Source: Stenotrophomonas rhizophila (GTDB lineage: Bacteria; Pseudomonadota; Gammaproteobacteria; Xanthomonadales; Xanthomonadaceae). Taken from it: 64,000 nt of DNA. How positions within the stretch are numbered: position 1 is the stretch's first letter; each line of letters opens with the position of its first letter. The stretch covers positions 985,605-1,049,604 of the forward strand of contig NZ_CP007597.1 in assembly GCF_000661955.1 (NCBI RefSeq), in the 5' to 3' direction. The translations under genes were made by a program, and so were the position numbers. Below are positions 7,891-17,300 of this stretch, piece by piece. The notes under the pieces were generated by a model. It saw nothing but the letters and a program-made list of their open reading frames with translations. It ran no database searches and had not been told where the DNA came from.

Positions 7891-8850
7891 TCAGGGCAGA
7901 CCGGCCAGCCAGTCGTCGTCGGAGCCCTCGTTGATGTCGGCAAACAGCGGGGTCGAGAAGTAGCGCTCGCCGGTGTCGGGCAGCATGGCCAGGATCACGC
8001 TGCCCTTGTCGGCCCGGGCGGCGATGTCCAGCGCGCTGGCCACCGTGGCCCCGGCGGAGATGCCCACGAAGATGCCTTCCTCGGCCGCCAGCCGGCGCGA
8101 GGTCTCGATCGCGCGGGCATCGTCGATGCTCAGCAGTTCATCGTAGACGCCCCGGTTGAGCACCTCCGGCACGAAGTCCGGGGTCCAGCCCTGGATCTTG
8201 TGCGGCTTCCATTCCTCGCCCTTGAGCAGCGCCGCACCGGACGGCTCGGTCGCGACGATGCGGGTGTCCGGGCGGGCCACCTTGAGCACCTCGCCCACGC
8301 CGGTCAGGGTGCCGCCGGTGCCCCAGCCGGTCACGAAGTAGTCCAGGCGCTTGCCGGCGAAATCGCGCAGGATTTCCGGTGCGGTGGTGTTGCGGTGGTA
8401 GGCCGGGTTGGCCGGATTGGCGAACTGGCTGGCCAGGAACCAGCCGTGCTCGTCGGCCAGTTCCTTGGCGCGGCGGACCATGCCCGAGCCGCGCTCGGCC
8501 GCCGGGGTCAGGATCACCTTGGCCCCGTAGGCGCGCATCAGCTTGCGGCGCTCGATGGAGAAGGTCTCCACCATGGTGGCCACGAACTTGTAGCCGCGCG
8601 CGGCCGCCACCATCGCCAGCGCCACGCCGGTGTTGCCGGAGGTGGCTTCGACGATGGTGTCGCCGGGCTTGAGCACGCCGCGCGCTTCGGCGTCCAGGAT
8701 GATCGCCAGCGCCAGCCGGTCCTTCACCGAGCCGCCGGGATTGAACGACTCGACCTTGGCGTAGACGGTGACGTGGTCGGGGGCGATGCGGTTCAGGCGG
8801 ACCACCGGGGTGTTGCCGATGGTGTCCAGGATCGAGTTGTACAGGGCCAT
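7891..8850 (-). CDS. cysK: Cysteine synthase A (O-acetylserine sulfhydrylase)
   Basis: 319 aa. PLP enzyme that makes cysteine from O-acetylserine and sulfide. The PLP lysine is Lys43 in NPGGSVKDR; the substrate loop TSGNTG, the phosphate-binding GTGGTLTG and the SAGA motif near the C terminus are intact. Start at 8850 is chosen because MALYNSILDTIGNTP is the conserved N terminus; upstream frame is low-complexity proline-rich. It is divergent from a CysB-type regulator, with an A/T-rich palindrome in the spacer, so sulfur-responsive control by that regulator is likely. Confidence 0.95.
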   Translation of the reverse strand: MALYNSILDTIGNTPVVRLNRIAPDHVTVYAKVESFNPGGSVKDRLALAIILDAEARGVLKPGDTIVEATSGNTGVALAMVAAARGYKFVATMVETFSIERRKLMRAYGAKVILTPAAERGSGMVRRAKELADEHGWFLASQFANPANPAYHRNTTAPEILRDFAGKRLDYFVTGWGTGGTLTGVGEVLKVARPDTRIVATEPSGAALLKGEEWKPHKIQGWTPDFVPEVLNRGVYDELLSIDDARAIETSRRLAAEEGIFVGISAGATVASALDIAARADKGSVILAMLPDTGERYFSTPLFADINEGSDDDWLAGLP

Positions 8851-8969
8851 GGGAATGCTCCAGGGAAGTCCGTTCACCGCGCCCGGCGCGGCAGGGGGAG
8901 GGCAGGGCGGGGATGCTCCGGCAGACCGTAGCCCCGGCATATGCCCCCGGGAAATGACCTGATACCCTT

Positions 8970-8992
8970 CTTAAACAACATTTGGTTATAAG
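8970..8992. promoter_or_regulatory. A/T-rich imperfect palindrome between cysK and cysB
   Basis: CTTAAACAACATTTGGTTAT plus AAG (23 bp) begins CTTA and ends TAAG with AAC/GTT inside: an imperfect dyad of LysR operator size. It is the only A/T-rich island in the 204-bp divergent spacer. Likely contains promoter elements and/or the CysB operator; which strand it serves cannot be settled. Confidence 0.45.
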
Positions 8993-9054
8993 CTGGTGAC
9001 GGCAATTGCCCTACAGTCGGATTGCCCTCCCTTCGCCTGCCGTGCCACACGCCC

Positions 9055-10038
9055 ATGACGCTGACCCAACTCCGTTATCTGGTGGCCATCGCCGACGCCG
9101 AGCTCAACATCACGCTCGCCGCGTCGCGCGTGCATGCCACCCAGCCTGGCTTGTCCAAGCAGCTCAAGCAGCTGGAAGACGAGCTGGGCTTCCTGTTGTT
9201 CGTGCGCAAAGGGCGCAGCCTGGAAGCGGTCACGCCGGCCGGCGTGGAAGTGATCGGCCGCGCGCGTGCCGTGCTGGGGGAAGCCAACAACATCCGCACC
9301 TACGCGGCCAACCAGCGCCGCGAAAGCCAGGGCCAGCTGGTTCTCACCACCACCCATACCCAGGCGCGCTTCGTGCTGCCGCCGGCCGTGGCGAAGATCA
9401 AGCAGGCCTACCCGCAGGTCAGCGTGCACCTGCAGCAGGCCGCCGAAAGCGATGCGCTGGATCTGCTCAGCCAGGGCGATGCGGACATTGCGATCATTTC
9501 CACGGCCGGCGCCGAACCCAGCGCCGGTATCGCCATTCCGCTGTACCGCTGGCGGCGGCTGGTGCTGGTGCCGCGCGGGCATGTGCTGGACCGCCCCGGT
9601 GCCGCACCGGACCTGCAGGCGCTGTCCACCCAGCCGTTGATCAGCTATGAATCCTCCACCCGCGGCAGCTCCTCGCTGCAGCGTGCCTTCGCCAGTGCCG
9701 GGTTGACCCCCGACATCGCGCTGACCGCGCTGGATGCGGATCTGATCAAGACCTACGTGCGCACCGGCCTGGGCGTTGGCCTGCTGGCGGAAATGGCGGT
9801 CAACGCCAGCGACGAAGACCTGCGCGCGTGGCCGGCCCCGGCCCCGATCGACGAGTGCATCGCGTGGGCGGTGCTGCCGCGCGACCGCGTGCTGCGCGAC
9901 TACGCGCTGGAGCTGGTGCACGTGCTGGCCCCGCAGATCGACACCCGCGACCTGCGCCGCGTCATCGACGGCAACCAGGAGGCCAACTGGCCGCTGCCGC
10001 CCACCTGGGAATCGCTGACGCAGACCATCACCGTCTGA
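9055..10038 (+). CDS. cysB: LysR-family regulator, CysB type
   Basis: 327 aa. Winged-helix LysR DNA-binding domain at residues 1-60 (MTLTQLRYLVAIADAELNIT; helix-turn-helix ATQPGLSKQLKQLE), then a periplasmic-binding-like effector domain. The N-terminal pattern LRYLVAIADxxLNIT and the TTTHTQARFVLPP block are typical of the CysB/Cbl subgroup that senses N-acetylserine and activates cysteine biosynthesis. Location divergent from cysK supports this. Start at 9055 begins the HTH domain; a start at 9022 would add 11 residues. A strong terminator follows at 10090. Confidence 0.88.
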   Translation: MTLTQLRYLVAIADAELNITLAASRVHATQPGLSKQLKQLEDELGFLLFVRKGRSLEAVTPAGVEVIGRARAVLGEANNIRTYAANQRRESQGQLVLTTTHTQARFVLPPAVAKIKQAYPQVSVHLQQAAESDALDLLSQGDADIAIISTAGAEPSAGIAIPLYRWRRLVLVPRGHVLDRPGAAPDLQALSTQPLISYESSTRGSSSLQRAFASAGLTPDIALTALDADLIKTYVRTGLGVGLLAEMAVNASDEDLRAWPAPAPIDECIAWAVLPRDRVLRDYALELVHVLAPQIDTRDLRRVIDGNQEANWPLPPTWESLTQTITV

Positions 10039-10089
10039 GAAGCGACGGTGATGGCGGCGCATGCTTCCTCTACCCCGCGACTTTGGCGC

Positions 10090-10115
10090 GCCCCCTTTAA
10101 CAGAAGGGGGCTTTT
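10090..10115 (+). terminator. Intrinsic terminator after cysB
   Basis: GCCCCCTT / AAGGGGGC stem with a 6-nt loop followed by TTTT. Further small hairpins at about 10145-10177 precede the copper genes. Confidence 0.8.
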
Positions 10116-10189
10116 CTCCAGAGGGGGGTAGGGGATCGGCCGGGGCCTTGCAGAGGCCGCTGCGACGGTTGGTCGCAGGGCGTCGGGCC

Positions 10190-10213
10190 GCCCGACCCAC
10201 GGTCGGGCGCTAC
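10190..10213 (-). repeat. SMAG (GTAG) palindrome
   Basis: Read on the minus strand it starts GTAGCGCCCGACC and folds on itself (GCCCGACC/GGTCGGGC). It ends 9 bp before the GTG start of the DUF2946 gene. Confidence 0.8.
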
Positions 10214-10222
10214 CATGATGGG

Positions 10223-10720
10223 GTGAATGTCCGCCGTCGCCCGTACGCCGTTCTGCTGCAGCTCGCCTTCGTGGCCACGCTGCTGATGGCGCTGGCGCCG
10301 CTGGTCAGCCGCTGGCAACAGGCGCATGCCGATGCGCCGCTGATGCTGATGCCTTCGGGCATGGCTCATGCCATGCCGGTTGCCGACGTTCCCGCTGATC
10401 CGCACGCCGGGCACGGCATGCCGGCCTCGCACCAGCACCACGCAATGCCGATGCAGGACATGCCGATGCACGGCATGGCCACGCACGCCGCCGCCCCGTC
10501 GCCGAGTGCACCTGCGCCACCGCTGGACGAACACGCCGGCCATGGCGAGGCGTGCGAGTACTGCATGATGGCCTCGCGGCTGATGCCGTGGCTGGCGGTG
10601 TTGATCCTGCTGCTACCGGCGCTGCCGGTGGTCGCCCCGACGGTGCTGCGCGCCGTCGCCACGCCGCGCAGCCTGCGCTGGCCTGCGCATGCCGCACGCG
10701 GCCCACCGCTGAACGCCTGA
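10223..10720 (+). CDS. DUF2946-type Met/His-rich membrane protein
   Basis: 165 aa. An N-terminal membrane helix (VLLQLAFVATLLMALAPLV), a periplasmic stretch crowded with Met and His (repeated HAM, HGM, MPM, HQHHAM), then EACEYCMMAS and a second membrane helix near residues 115-135. This layout matches DUF2946 proteins, which are commonly found beside copper genes. The GTG at 10223 is the only reasonable start near the first helix. A TonB-dependent copper receptor follows 73 bp downstream, so a copper-binding role at the inner membrane is a reasonable inference; no enzymatic function is apparent. Confidence 0.75.
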   Translation: MNVRRRPYAVLLQLAFVATLLMALAPLVSRWQQAHADAPLMLMPSGMAHAMPVADVPADPHAGHGMPASHQHHAMPMQDMPMHGMATHAAAPSPSAPAPPLDEHAGHGEACEYCMMASRLMPWLAVLILLLPALPVVAPTVLRAVATPRSLRWPAHAARGPPLNA

Positions 10721-10793
10721 AACCGCCGATGTCCTTTCCTGCTGCGTGACGCCGTGATGGCGGCGCGCGCCTGTGCGTTTTCTGGAGTTCCAC

Positions 10794-12854
10794 ATGAATC
10801 TCGCTTCCCGCAGTGCGGGCGCAATGACGCGCCTGTCTGTTTCCCTGTCGCTCGCCCTGGCCATGCTGCCGCTGCACGCCGCCGAGCGTGAACCCGCGCA
10901 GACCCTGGACACGTTGGTGGTGACCGCCACCGCCCCGTCCTCGCCGCTGCACTGGGTCACCGACCCGCGCCTGCCGCGCCAACCGGTACCCGCCAGCGAT
11001 GGCGCCGACTACCTCAAGACCGTGCCGGGCTTTTCGGCGATCCGCAACGGCGGCACCAACGGCGACCCGGTGCTGCGTGGCATGTTCGGGTCACGCCTGA
11101 ACATCGTCAGCAACGAGGGCAACCTGATCGGCGCCTGCCCCTCGCGCATGGACAACCCGCTGTCCTACATCGCGCCGGAAACCTTCGACCGGCTGACCAT
11201 CATCAAGGGGCCGCAGAGCGTGCGCTGGGGCGCCGGGGCCTCGGCCGGCACGGTGCGTTTCGAGCGCGACACCCCCCGTTTCGACGCACCGGCCATGGAT
11301 ATCAACGCCAGTGCACTGGTGGGCTCGCGCAACCGCAACGACCAGGTGCTCGACCTGACCGCCGGTGCGTCGCAGGGCTACGTGCGGGTCAACGGCAACC
11401 GCTCCGAAGCGGACGATTACAAGGACGGCAATGGCTACGTGGTGCCGTCGAAATGGCGCAAGTGGAACAGCGACGTGGCCGTCGGCTGGACACCCGATGC
11501 CGACACCGTGCTGGAGCTGTCGGCCGGCACCGGTGACGCCATCGCGCGCTACGCCGGGCGTGGCATGGACGGCGCCGCGTTCAAGCGCACCAGCTATGCC
11601 GCCCGTTTCGAGAAGGACAATCTGCCCGGTGCCTGGGACAAGCTGTTGGCCAACGTGTATTACAACGACGCCGACCACGTGATGGACAACTACACGCTGC
11701 GCACGCCCAATCCGGACAGCAGCATGCCGATGCCGATGGCCGCCAATGTCGACCGTCGTACCACCGGCGGCCGCATCGCCTCGGAATGGCGCTGGCAGGA
11801 CATCGCGGTGGTCGCCGGCGTGGACGCGCAGGACAGCCGGCACCGCAGCCGCAGCGGCATGGGCCGCAATACCTATGAGCAGCAGCCCTGGCGCACCGAC
11901 GCGCGCTTCGAGAACCTGGGTGCCTTCAGTGAGATCACCCTGGGCGAGGGCACCGCCCAGCGCTGGGTGGGCGGCCTGCGCATCGACCGCGCCGAGGTCA
12001 CCGACGAACGCCGCACCAGCGGCATGATGGCCATGCCCAACCCCACCGCCGGCCAGCAGCGCCGCGAGTACCTCGGCAGCGGCTTCCTGCGCATCGAACG
12101 CGATCTGGCGCCGTCGCTGACCTGGTACGCCGGCATCGGCCACAGCGAACGCATGCCCGACTACTGGGAACTGTTCTCGCCGGACATGGGGCCGATGGGC
12201 GCGGCGAACGCGTTTACCGGCATCCAGCCGGAGCAGACCACCCAGCTGGACCTGGGCCTGCAGTACCGCAGCGCGCGCCTCAACGCGTGGGTATCGGCGT
12301 ATGCCGGCCGGCTGCAGGACTACATCCTGTTCACCTACTTCGACGGCGGCATGATGGGCAGCATGACCCAGGCCAACAACGTGGATGCCCGCATCGCCGG
12401 TGCCGAGGCCGGCGCCGACATCATGCTCGGTACGCGCTGGAAACTGGGCGGAAGCCTGGCCTATGCCTGGGGCGAAAACCGCAGCGATGGCAGCCCGTTG
12501 CCGCAGATGCCGCCGCTGGAAGCACGCGTGAGCGCCACCTGGGAAGCCGACCGCTGGAGCGTGGGCGCGCTGGCCCGTGCGGTAGCGCACCAGCATCGGG
12601 TCGCCGATGGCCAAGGCAACGTGGTGGCCCGTGACCTGGGTCCGAGCGCCGGCTTTGCCACTCTTGCGCTCAATGCCAGCTACCGCATCAACGATGCGCT
12701 GCTGCTCAGTGCCGGCATCGACAACGTGTTCGACCGCGCCTACAGCGAACACCTGAACCTGGCCGGCAGCGCCGACTTCGGCTTCCCGGCCGACCCGGTG
12801 CGGATCAACGAACCGGGCCGGACGGCGTGGATGAAGGTGAACTACCGGTATTGA
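10794..12854 (+). CDS. TonB-dependent copper receptor, OprC-like
   Basis: 686 aa. An outer-membrane TonB-dependent receptor: signal peptide (residues 1-26), plug domain with TLDTLVVTATA near the N terminus and DRLTIIKGPQSVRWG, then a 22-strand barrel ending in an aromatic residue (VNYRY). The copper ligand pattern of OprC is visible: Cys115-x3-Met119 (ACPSRMDNP) and His295-x-Met297 (DHVMDNYTLR). Start at 10794 has TCTGGAG upstream. Paired with the DUF2946 protein, it probably imports copper across the outer membrane. SMAG palindromes crowd the 3' side. Confidence 0.9.
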   Translation: MNLASRSAGAMTRLSVSLSLALAMLPLHAAEREPAQTLDTLVVTATAPSSPLHWVTDPRLPRQPVPASDGADYLKTVPGFSAIRNGGTNGDPVLRGMFGSRLNIVSNEGNLIGACPSRMDNPLSYIAPETFDRLTIIKGPQSVRWGAGASAGTVRFERDTPRFDAPAMDINASALVGSRNRNDQVLDLTAGASQGYVRVNGNRSEADDYKDGNGYVVPSKWRKWNSDVAVGWTPDADTVLELSAGTGDAIARYAGRGMDGAAFKRTSYAARFEKDNLPGAWDKLLANVYYNDADHVMDNYTLRTPNPDSSMPMPMAANVDRRTTGGRIASEWRWQDIAVVAGVDAQDSRHRSRSGMGRNTYEQQPWRTDARFENLGAFSEITLGEGTAQRWVGGLRIDRAEVTDERRTSGMMAMPNPTAGQQRREYLGSGFLRIERDLAPSLTWYAGIGHSERMPDYWELFSPDMGPMGAANAFTGIQPEQTTQLDLGLQYRSARLNAWVSAYAGRLQDYILFTYFDGGMMGSMTQANNVDARIAGAEAGADIMLGTRWKLGGSLAYAWGENRSDGSPLPQMPPLEARVSATWEADRWSVGALARAVAHQHRVADGQGNVVARDLGPSAGFATLALNASYRINDALLLSAGIDNVFDRAYSEHLNLAGSADFGFPADPVRINEPGRTAWMKVNYRY

Positions 12855-12900
12855 GGGACGTGGCGCCGGGCGTTGCCCGGCTGCCACGTGTCACCGTCAC

Positions 12901-13125
12901 GTAGAGCCGGGCTCTGCCCGGCTGCATCCGCCACCGTCCGACACGGAACCGCCGCCACGTAGAGCCGGGCGCTGCCCGGCTGCATGCATCACCGCCCGAC
13001 ACGGAGCCGCAGCCACGTAGAGCCGGGCTCTGCCCGGCTGCATGCGTCACCGTCCGATACGGAACCGCAGCCGGGCAGAGCCCGGCTCTACGAGACGCGT
13101 CCAGCCGACCAACGGTCGGCTCCAC
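12901..13125. repeat. Cluster of five SMAG (GTAG) palindromes
   Basis: Five units of about 25 bp: plus strand at 12901-12924, 12959-12983 and 13017-13041; minus strand at 13067-13091 and 13102-13125. The first four share GTAGAGCCGGGC and a loop of TCT or GCT; the fifth has the alternative GCCGACC stem and a GTGG instead of GTAG head. Spacers between the plus-strand copies are themselves similar (a CCGACACGGA element recurs), so the cluster grew by local duplication. It occupies most of the 442-bp gap between the copper receptor and the RND adaptor; the remainder (13126-13296) shows no clear signal. Confidence 0.85.
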
Positions 13126-13296
13126 CCGGTGATTGACGTCATCCGACACGCGCCGATACATGCCGTTACACACCCGCACAGGCCAGCACGAAAGGCATTT
13201 CGGCTGCCACCGGGCGCCGGTAAACGCTTGGCACATATGCCCGGCCAGCCCCGACCCGTACACTCGGCGGTCGTGGGTTTAACGGGATTTTTCCAA

Positions 13297-14382
13297 ATGT
13301 TGGGACGCATCACCGCGCGCATCGCCGCTGGCCTCACCCTGGCCCTGCTGGCCGGGTGCAGCAGCAAGGACGACACCGCGCGCCGGGCGGCAGACGCCGT
13401 ACCGGTCACTACCCAGGTGGTGCAGACCTCCGTATGGAACGACACGCTGCAGGCCCTGGGCACCGCCAAGGCGCGTGAGTCGGTGACCATCACCGCCAAG
13501 GTCAGCGAGATCATCGAGACCGTCCACTTCGACAGCGGCCAGCAGGTCAGCGCCGGCACCCCGTTGGTCACCCTGCGTGGGCAGGCCCAGGAAGCGGCCT
13601 TGCTGCAGGCCCAAGCCACGTTTGCCGAGGCCGACCAGCTCTACAAGCGGCAGCGCGAACTGGCCGCCCAGCAGCTGGTCGCCAGCGCCACCCTGGACAC
13701 CCAGCGCGCCATCCGCGACGCCGCCGAGGCGCGCGTGCGCGAAATGCAGTCGGACATCGGCGACCGTCGCGTGCGCGCACCGTTCGCCGGCGTGCTCGGC
13801 ATCCGTCAGGTCAGCGCGGGCTCGCTGGTCACCCCCAGCACAAGCATCGCCACCCTGGACGACATCGAACGCATGCACGTCGATTTCCAGGTGCCCGAAG
13901 CCGAACTGGCCAGCCTGGGCAACGGCGACAAGGTCACCGCCACCAGCGTGGCGTATCCCGGCCGCAGCTTCGAGGGCGTGGTGGCCACCATCGATACCCG
14001 CGTCGACCCGGGCAGCCGCGCGGTCACCGTGCGCGCCGACTTCATCAACGCCGACCACGCCCTGCGCCCGGGCATGCTGCTGGATATCCGCATGTTCCGT
14101 CCGGAGCGCCAGGCCCTGGTGATCCCGGAAATCGCCGTGGTCCAGGTCGGCCGCGACTCGTTCGTGTACCGGGTCAAGGCCGACCACAGCGTCGAACGCC
14201 TCGATATCACCAGTGGCGCGCGCCGTGCCGGCGTGGTGGAAATCCGCAGCGGGTTGAAGGCCGGCGACCGCATCGTGGTCGACGGGACCGGCAAGCTGCG
14301 CCCGGGCCTGAAGGTCGATGACCGCCCGGCGCCGGCGGCTGCCGGCGTGCCCGCCGCCAAGGCCGCGGACCCGGCCGGATGA
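13297..14382 (+). CDS. RND efflux periplasmic adaptor (membrane fusion) lipoprotein
   Basis: 361 aa. A HlyD/AcrA-type adaptor: lipobox LLAGC places the lipidated Cys at residue 21, then the biotinyl-lipoyl half motifs (around VHFDSGQQVSAGTPL and RVRAPFAGVLGIR), a short coiled-coil hairpin between them, and beta-barrel and membrane-proximal domains. It links an inner-membrane RND pump to an outer-membrane channel. Start at 13297 is set by the lipoprotein signal. The stop overlaps the pump start by four bases (ATGA), so the two are co-translated. The subfamily and exported compounds cannot be assigned from sequence. Confidence 0.9.
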   Translation: MLGRITARIAAGLTLALLAGCSSKDDTARRAADAVPVTTQVVQTSVWNDTLQALGTAKARESVTITAKVSEIIETVHFDSGQQVSAGTPLVTLRGQAQEAALLQAQATFAEADQLYKRQRELAAQQLVASATLDTQRAIRDAAEARVREMQSDIGDRRVRAPFAGVLGIRQVSAGSLVTPSTSIATLDDIERMHVDFQVPEAELASLGNGDKVTATSVAYPGRSFEGVVATIDTRVDPGSRAVTVRADFINADHALRPGMLLDIRMFRPERQALVIPEIAVVQVGRDSFVYRVKADHSVERLDITSGARRAGVVEIRSGLKAGDRIVVDGTGKLRPGLKVDDRPAPAAAGVPAAKAADPAG

Positions 14383-17300
14383 AACTCTCCAATATTTCCA
14401 TCCAGCGCCCGGTCTTCGCCGTGGTGATGAGCCTGCTGCTGGTCGTGCTGGGCGTGATGTCGTTCACCCGCCTGACCCTGCGCGAGCTGCCCGCGATCGA
14501 CCCGCCGATCGTCTCGGTCTCGGTGGATTACACCGGCGCCTCGGCCGCGGTCATCGAAAGCCGCATTACCCAGGTGCTCGAAGATGCCCTGGCCGGCATC
14601 GAAGGCATCGACACCATCAACGCGCGCAGCTCCAACGGCCGCGCCCAGGTCAGCATCGAATTCACCTCCAACCGCGATATCGAAGCGGCGGCCAATGACG
14701 TGCGCGATGCGGTCAGCCGTGTCGCCGACCGCATGCCCGAAGAAGCGCGGCCGCCGGAAATCGCCAAGGTCGAGAGCGACGCCGACCCGATCATCTGGTT
14801 CAACATGACCTCCTCCAGCATGGACACGCTGGAGCTGAGCGACTACGCCGACCGCTACGTGGTCGACCGCTTCTCCAGCCTGGATGGCGTGGCCCAGGTC
14901 CGCATCGGCGGGCGCCAGCGCTATGCCATGCGTATCTGGCTGGATCGCGACCAGCTGGCCGCGCGCGGCCTCACCGTGGGCGACGTGGAAACCGCGCTGC
15001 GCAACGAGAACGTCGAGCTGCCGGCGGGCCGCATCGAATCGGCCGACCGTGACTTCACCCTGCGCGTGGAGCGCAACTACGTGAAGCCGGAAGACTTCGC
15101 CACCATTCCGCTCGGCAAGGGCGCCGATGGCTACGTGGTGCGCATGGGCGACGTGGCCAAGATCGAGCTGGCTTCGTCCGAACGGCGCGCGTACTACCGC
15201 AGCAATGGCGAACCGGGCATCGGGCTGGGCATCGTCAAGACCTCCACCGCCAACTCGCTGGACGTGGCCCGCACCGCACGTGCCGAAGCCGAGCGCGTCG
15301 GGCAGACCCTGCCCGAAGGCACCCACATCTTCGTCGCCTTCGACAACACCACCTTCATCGAAGCGGCCGTGGACCGCGTCTACGCCACGCTGGTGGAAGC
15401 CATGCTGCTGGTGCTGGCGGTGATCTGGCTGTTCCTCGGCAGTTTCCGCGCCGCGCTGATTCCCGCGGTCACCGTGCCGGTGTGCCTGGTGGCGGCGTTC
15501 ATCGCGTTGTACGCGTTTGGTTTTTCCATCAACCTGCTGACCCTGCTGGCGCTGGTGCTGTGTATCGGCCTGGTGGTTGATGACGCCATCGTGGTGGTGG
15601 AAAACGTGCAGCGCCGCATCGACCTGGGCGAGCCGCCGCTGGTGGCCTCCAAGCGCGGCACCGCGCAGGTGGCGTTCGCGGTGATCGCCACCACCGCCGT
15701 GCTGGTGGCGGTGTTCCTGCCGGTGGGCTTCCTGGAAGGCAATACCGGTCGCCTGTTCCGCGAGTTGGCCGTGGCGCTGGCCGCCGCCGTGGCGCTGTCG
15801 GCGTTCGTCTCGCTCACGCTGACCCCGATGATGGCCTCCAAGCTGCTCAAGCCGCACAGCGGCCAGCCGCCGAAGGGACTGCACGGGGTGATCAACCGCA
15901 ATCTGGACCGCGTCTCGGCCGCCTACGGGCGGGTGCTCGACGCACACGTCGGGCGCACCTGGATCTACGTGGTGGTGATGCTGCTGTCGCTGCTGGCCAG
16001 CGCGTTGCTGCTAAAGCTGCTGCCGTCCGAACTGGCGCCGGCCGAAGACCGCGGTTCGTTCCAGATCATGATCGATGGCCCGGAAGGCGCCGGCTACGAC
16101 TACACCGTGGGCCAGGTGCAGGAAGTGGAGAAGGTGGTGGCCGGGTTTGTCGGCGACGACAAGCCGATCGTGCGCGCCAACCCGCGCGTGCCCGGCGGCT
16201 TCGGTGCCAGCGAAGAAATGCATACCGGCCGCATCAGCGTGTTCCTGCAGCCATGGCGCGAGCGCCAGGCCGCCACGCCGGACGTGGCCGCCGACCTGCA
16301 GAAGCACCTGGATGGCATACGCGGCGTGCGCGTGCGCACCCAGGTCGGTGGCGGGCTGGTGCGCAGCCAGGGCCAGCCGTTCCAGATCGTGCTGGGCGGG
16401 CCGGAGTACGCCGAAATCGCGCAGTGGCGCGATCGCATGCTGGCACGCATGGCCGACAACCCGGGCCTGGTCGGCCCGGATTCGGACTACAAGGAAACCC
16501 GGCCGCAGATGCGGGTCAACATCGACCGCCAGCGCGCCGCCGACCTGGGCGTGTCGGTCACCGCGATCGGCAGCGCGCTGGAAACCATGATGGGCTCGCG
16601 CCGGGTCACCACCTTCGTCGACAACGGCGAGGAATACGACGTACTGGTGCAGGCTGGCCGCGATGGCCGCGCCACCCCGGCCGACCTGGCCGCCATCCGC
16701 GTGCGTGCCAGCGGCGGCGAACTGGTGCCGTTGTCCAACCTGGTCACGCTCAGCGAAGTGGCCGAGGCGGGCAACCTCAACCGCTTCAACCGGCTGCGCT
16801 CGATCACCATCACCGCCGGGCTGGCCCCGGGCTACCCGCTGGGCGAGGCGATCGCGTGGGCCCAGCAGACCGCCCGCGAGGAACTGCCGCAGCACGCGCA
16901 GCTGGACTGGAAGGGGGAATCGCGCGAATACCAGAACGCCGGTAGTGCGGTGCTGCTGACCTTCGCCATGGCATTGCTGGTGGTGTACCTGGTGCTGGCC
17001 GCGCAGTTCGAGAGCTTCATCCACCCGCTGGTGATCATGCTGACCGTGCCGCTGGGCGTGCTCGGCGCGCTGCTGGGCCTGTATGTCAGTGGCGGCAGCA
17101 TCAACCTGTTCAGCCAGATCGGCATCGTGATGCTGGTCGGGCTGGCGGCCAAGAACGGCATCCTGATCGTGGAGTTCGCCAACCAGCTGCGCGACGAAGG
17201 CCGCGACGTGCACCGGGCCATCGTCGAGTCGTCGATGGTGCGCCTCCGCCCGATCCTGATGACCTCCATTGCCACGGTGGTCGGCGCGATCCCGCTGGTG

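Noticed and set aside
11091..12887. 598-codon minus-strand frame antisense to the copper receptor
   Set aside because: No domain, biased composition, and the receptor on the plus strand has all family features.
12901..13125. Possible CRISPR array
   Set aside because: Units are palindromes in both orientations with irregular spacing and similar spacers, and no cas genes are near; they are SMAG elements.
13806..15947. 713-codon open frame on the minus strand, antisense to the RND genes
   Set aside because: His/Gln/Arg-rich translation typical of the reverse of high-GC coding DNA; the plus-strand RND proteins fully explain the region.
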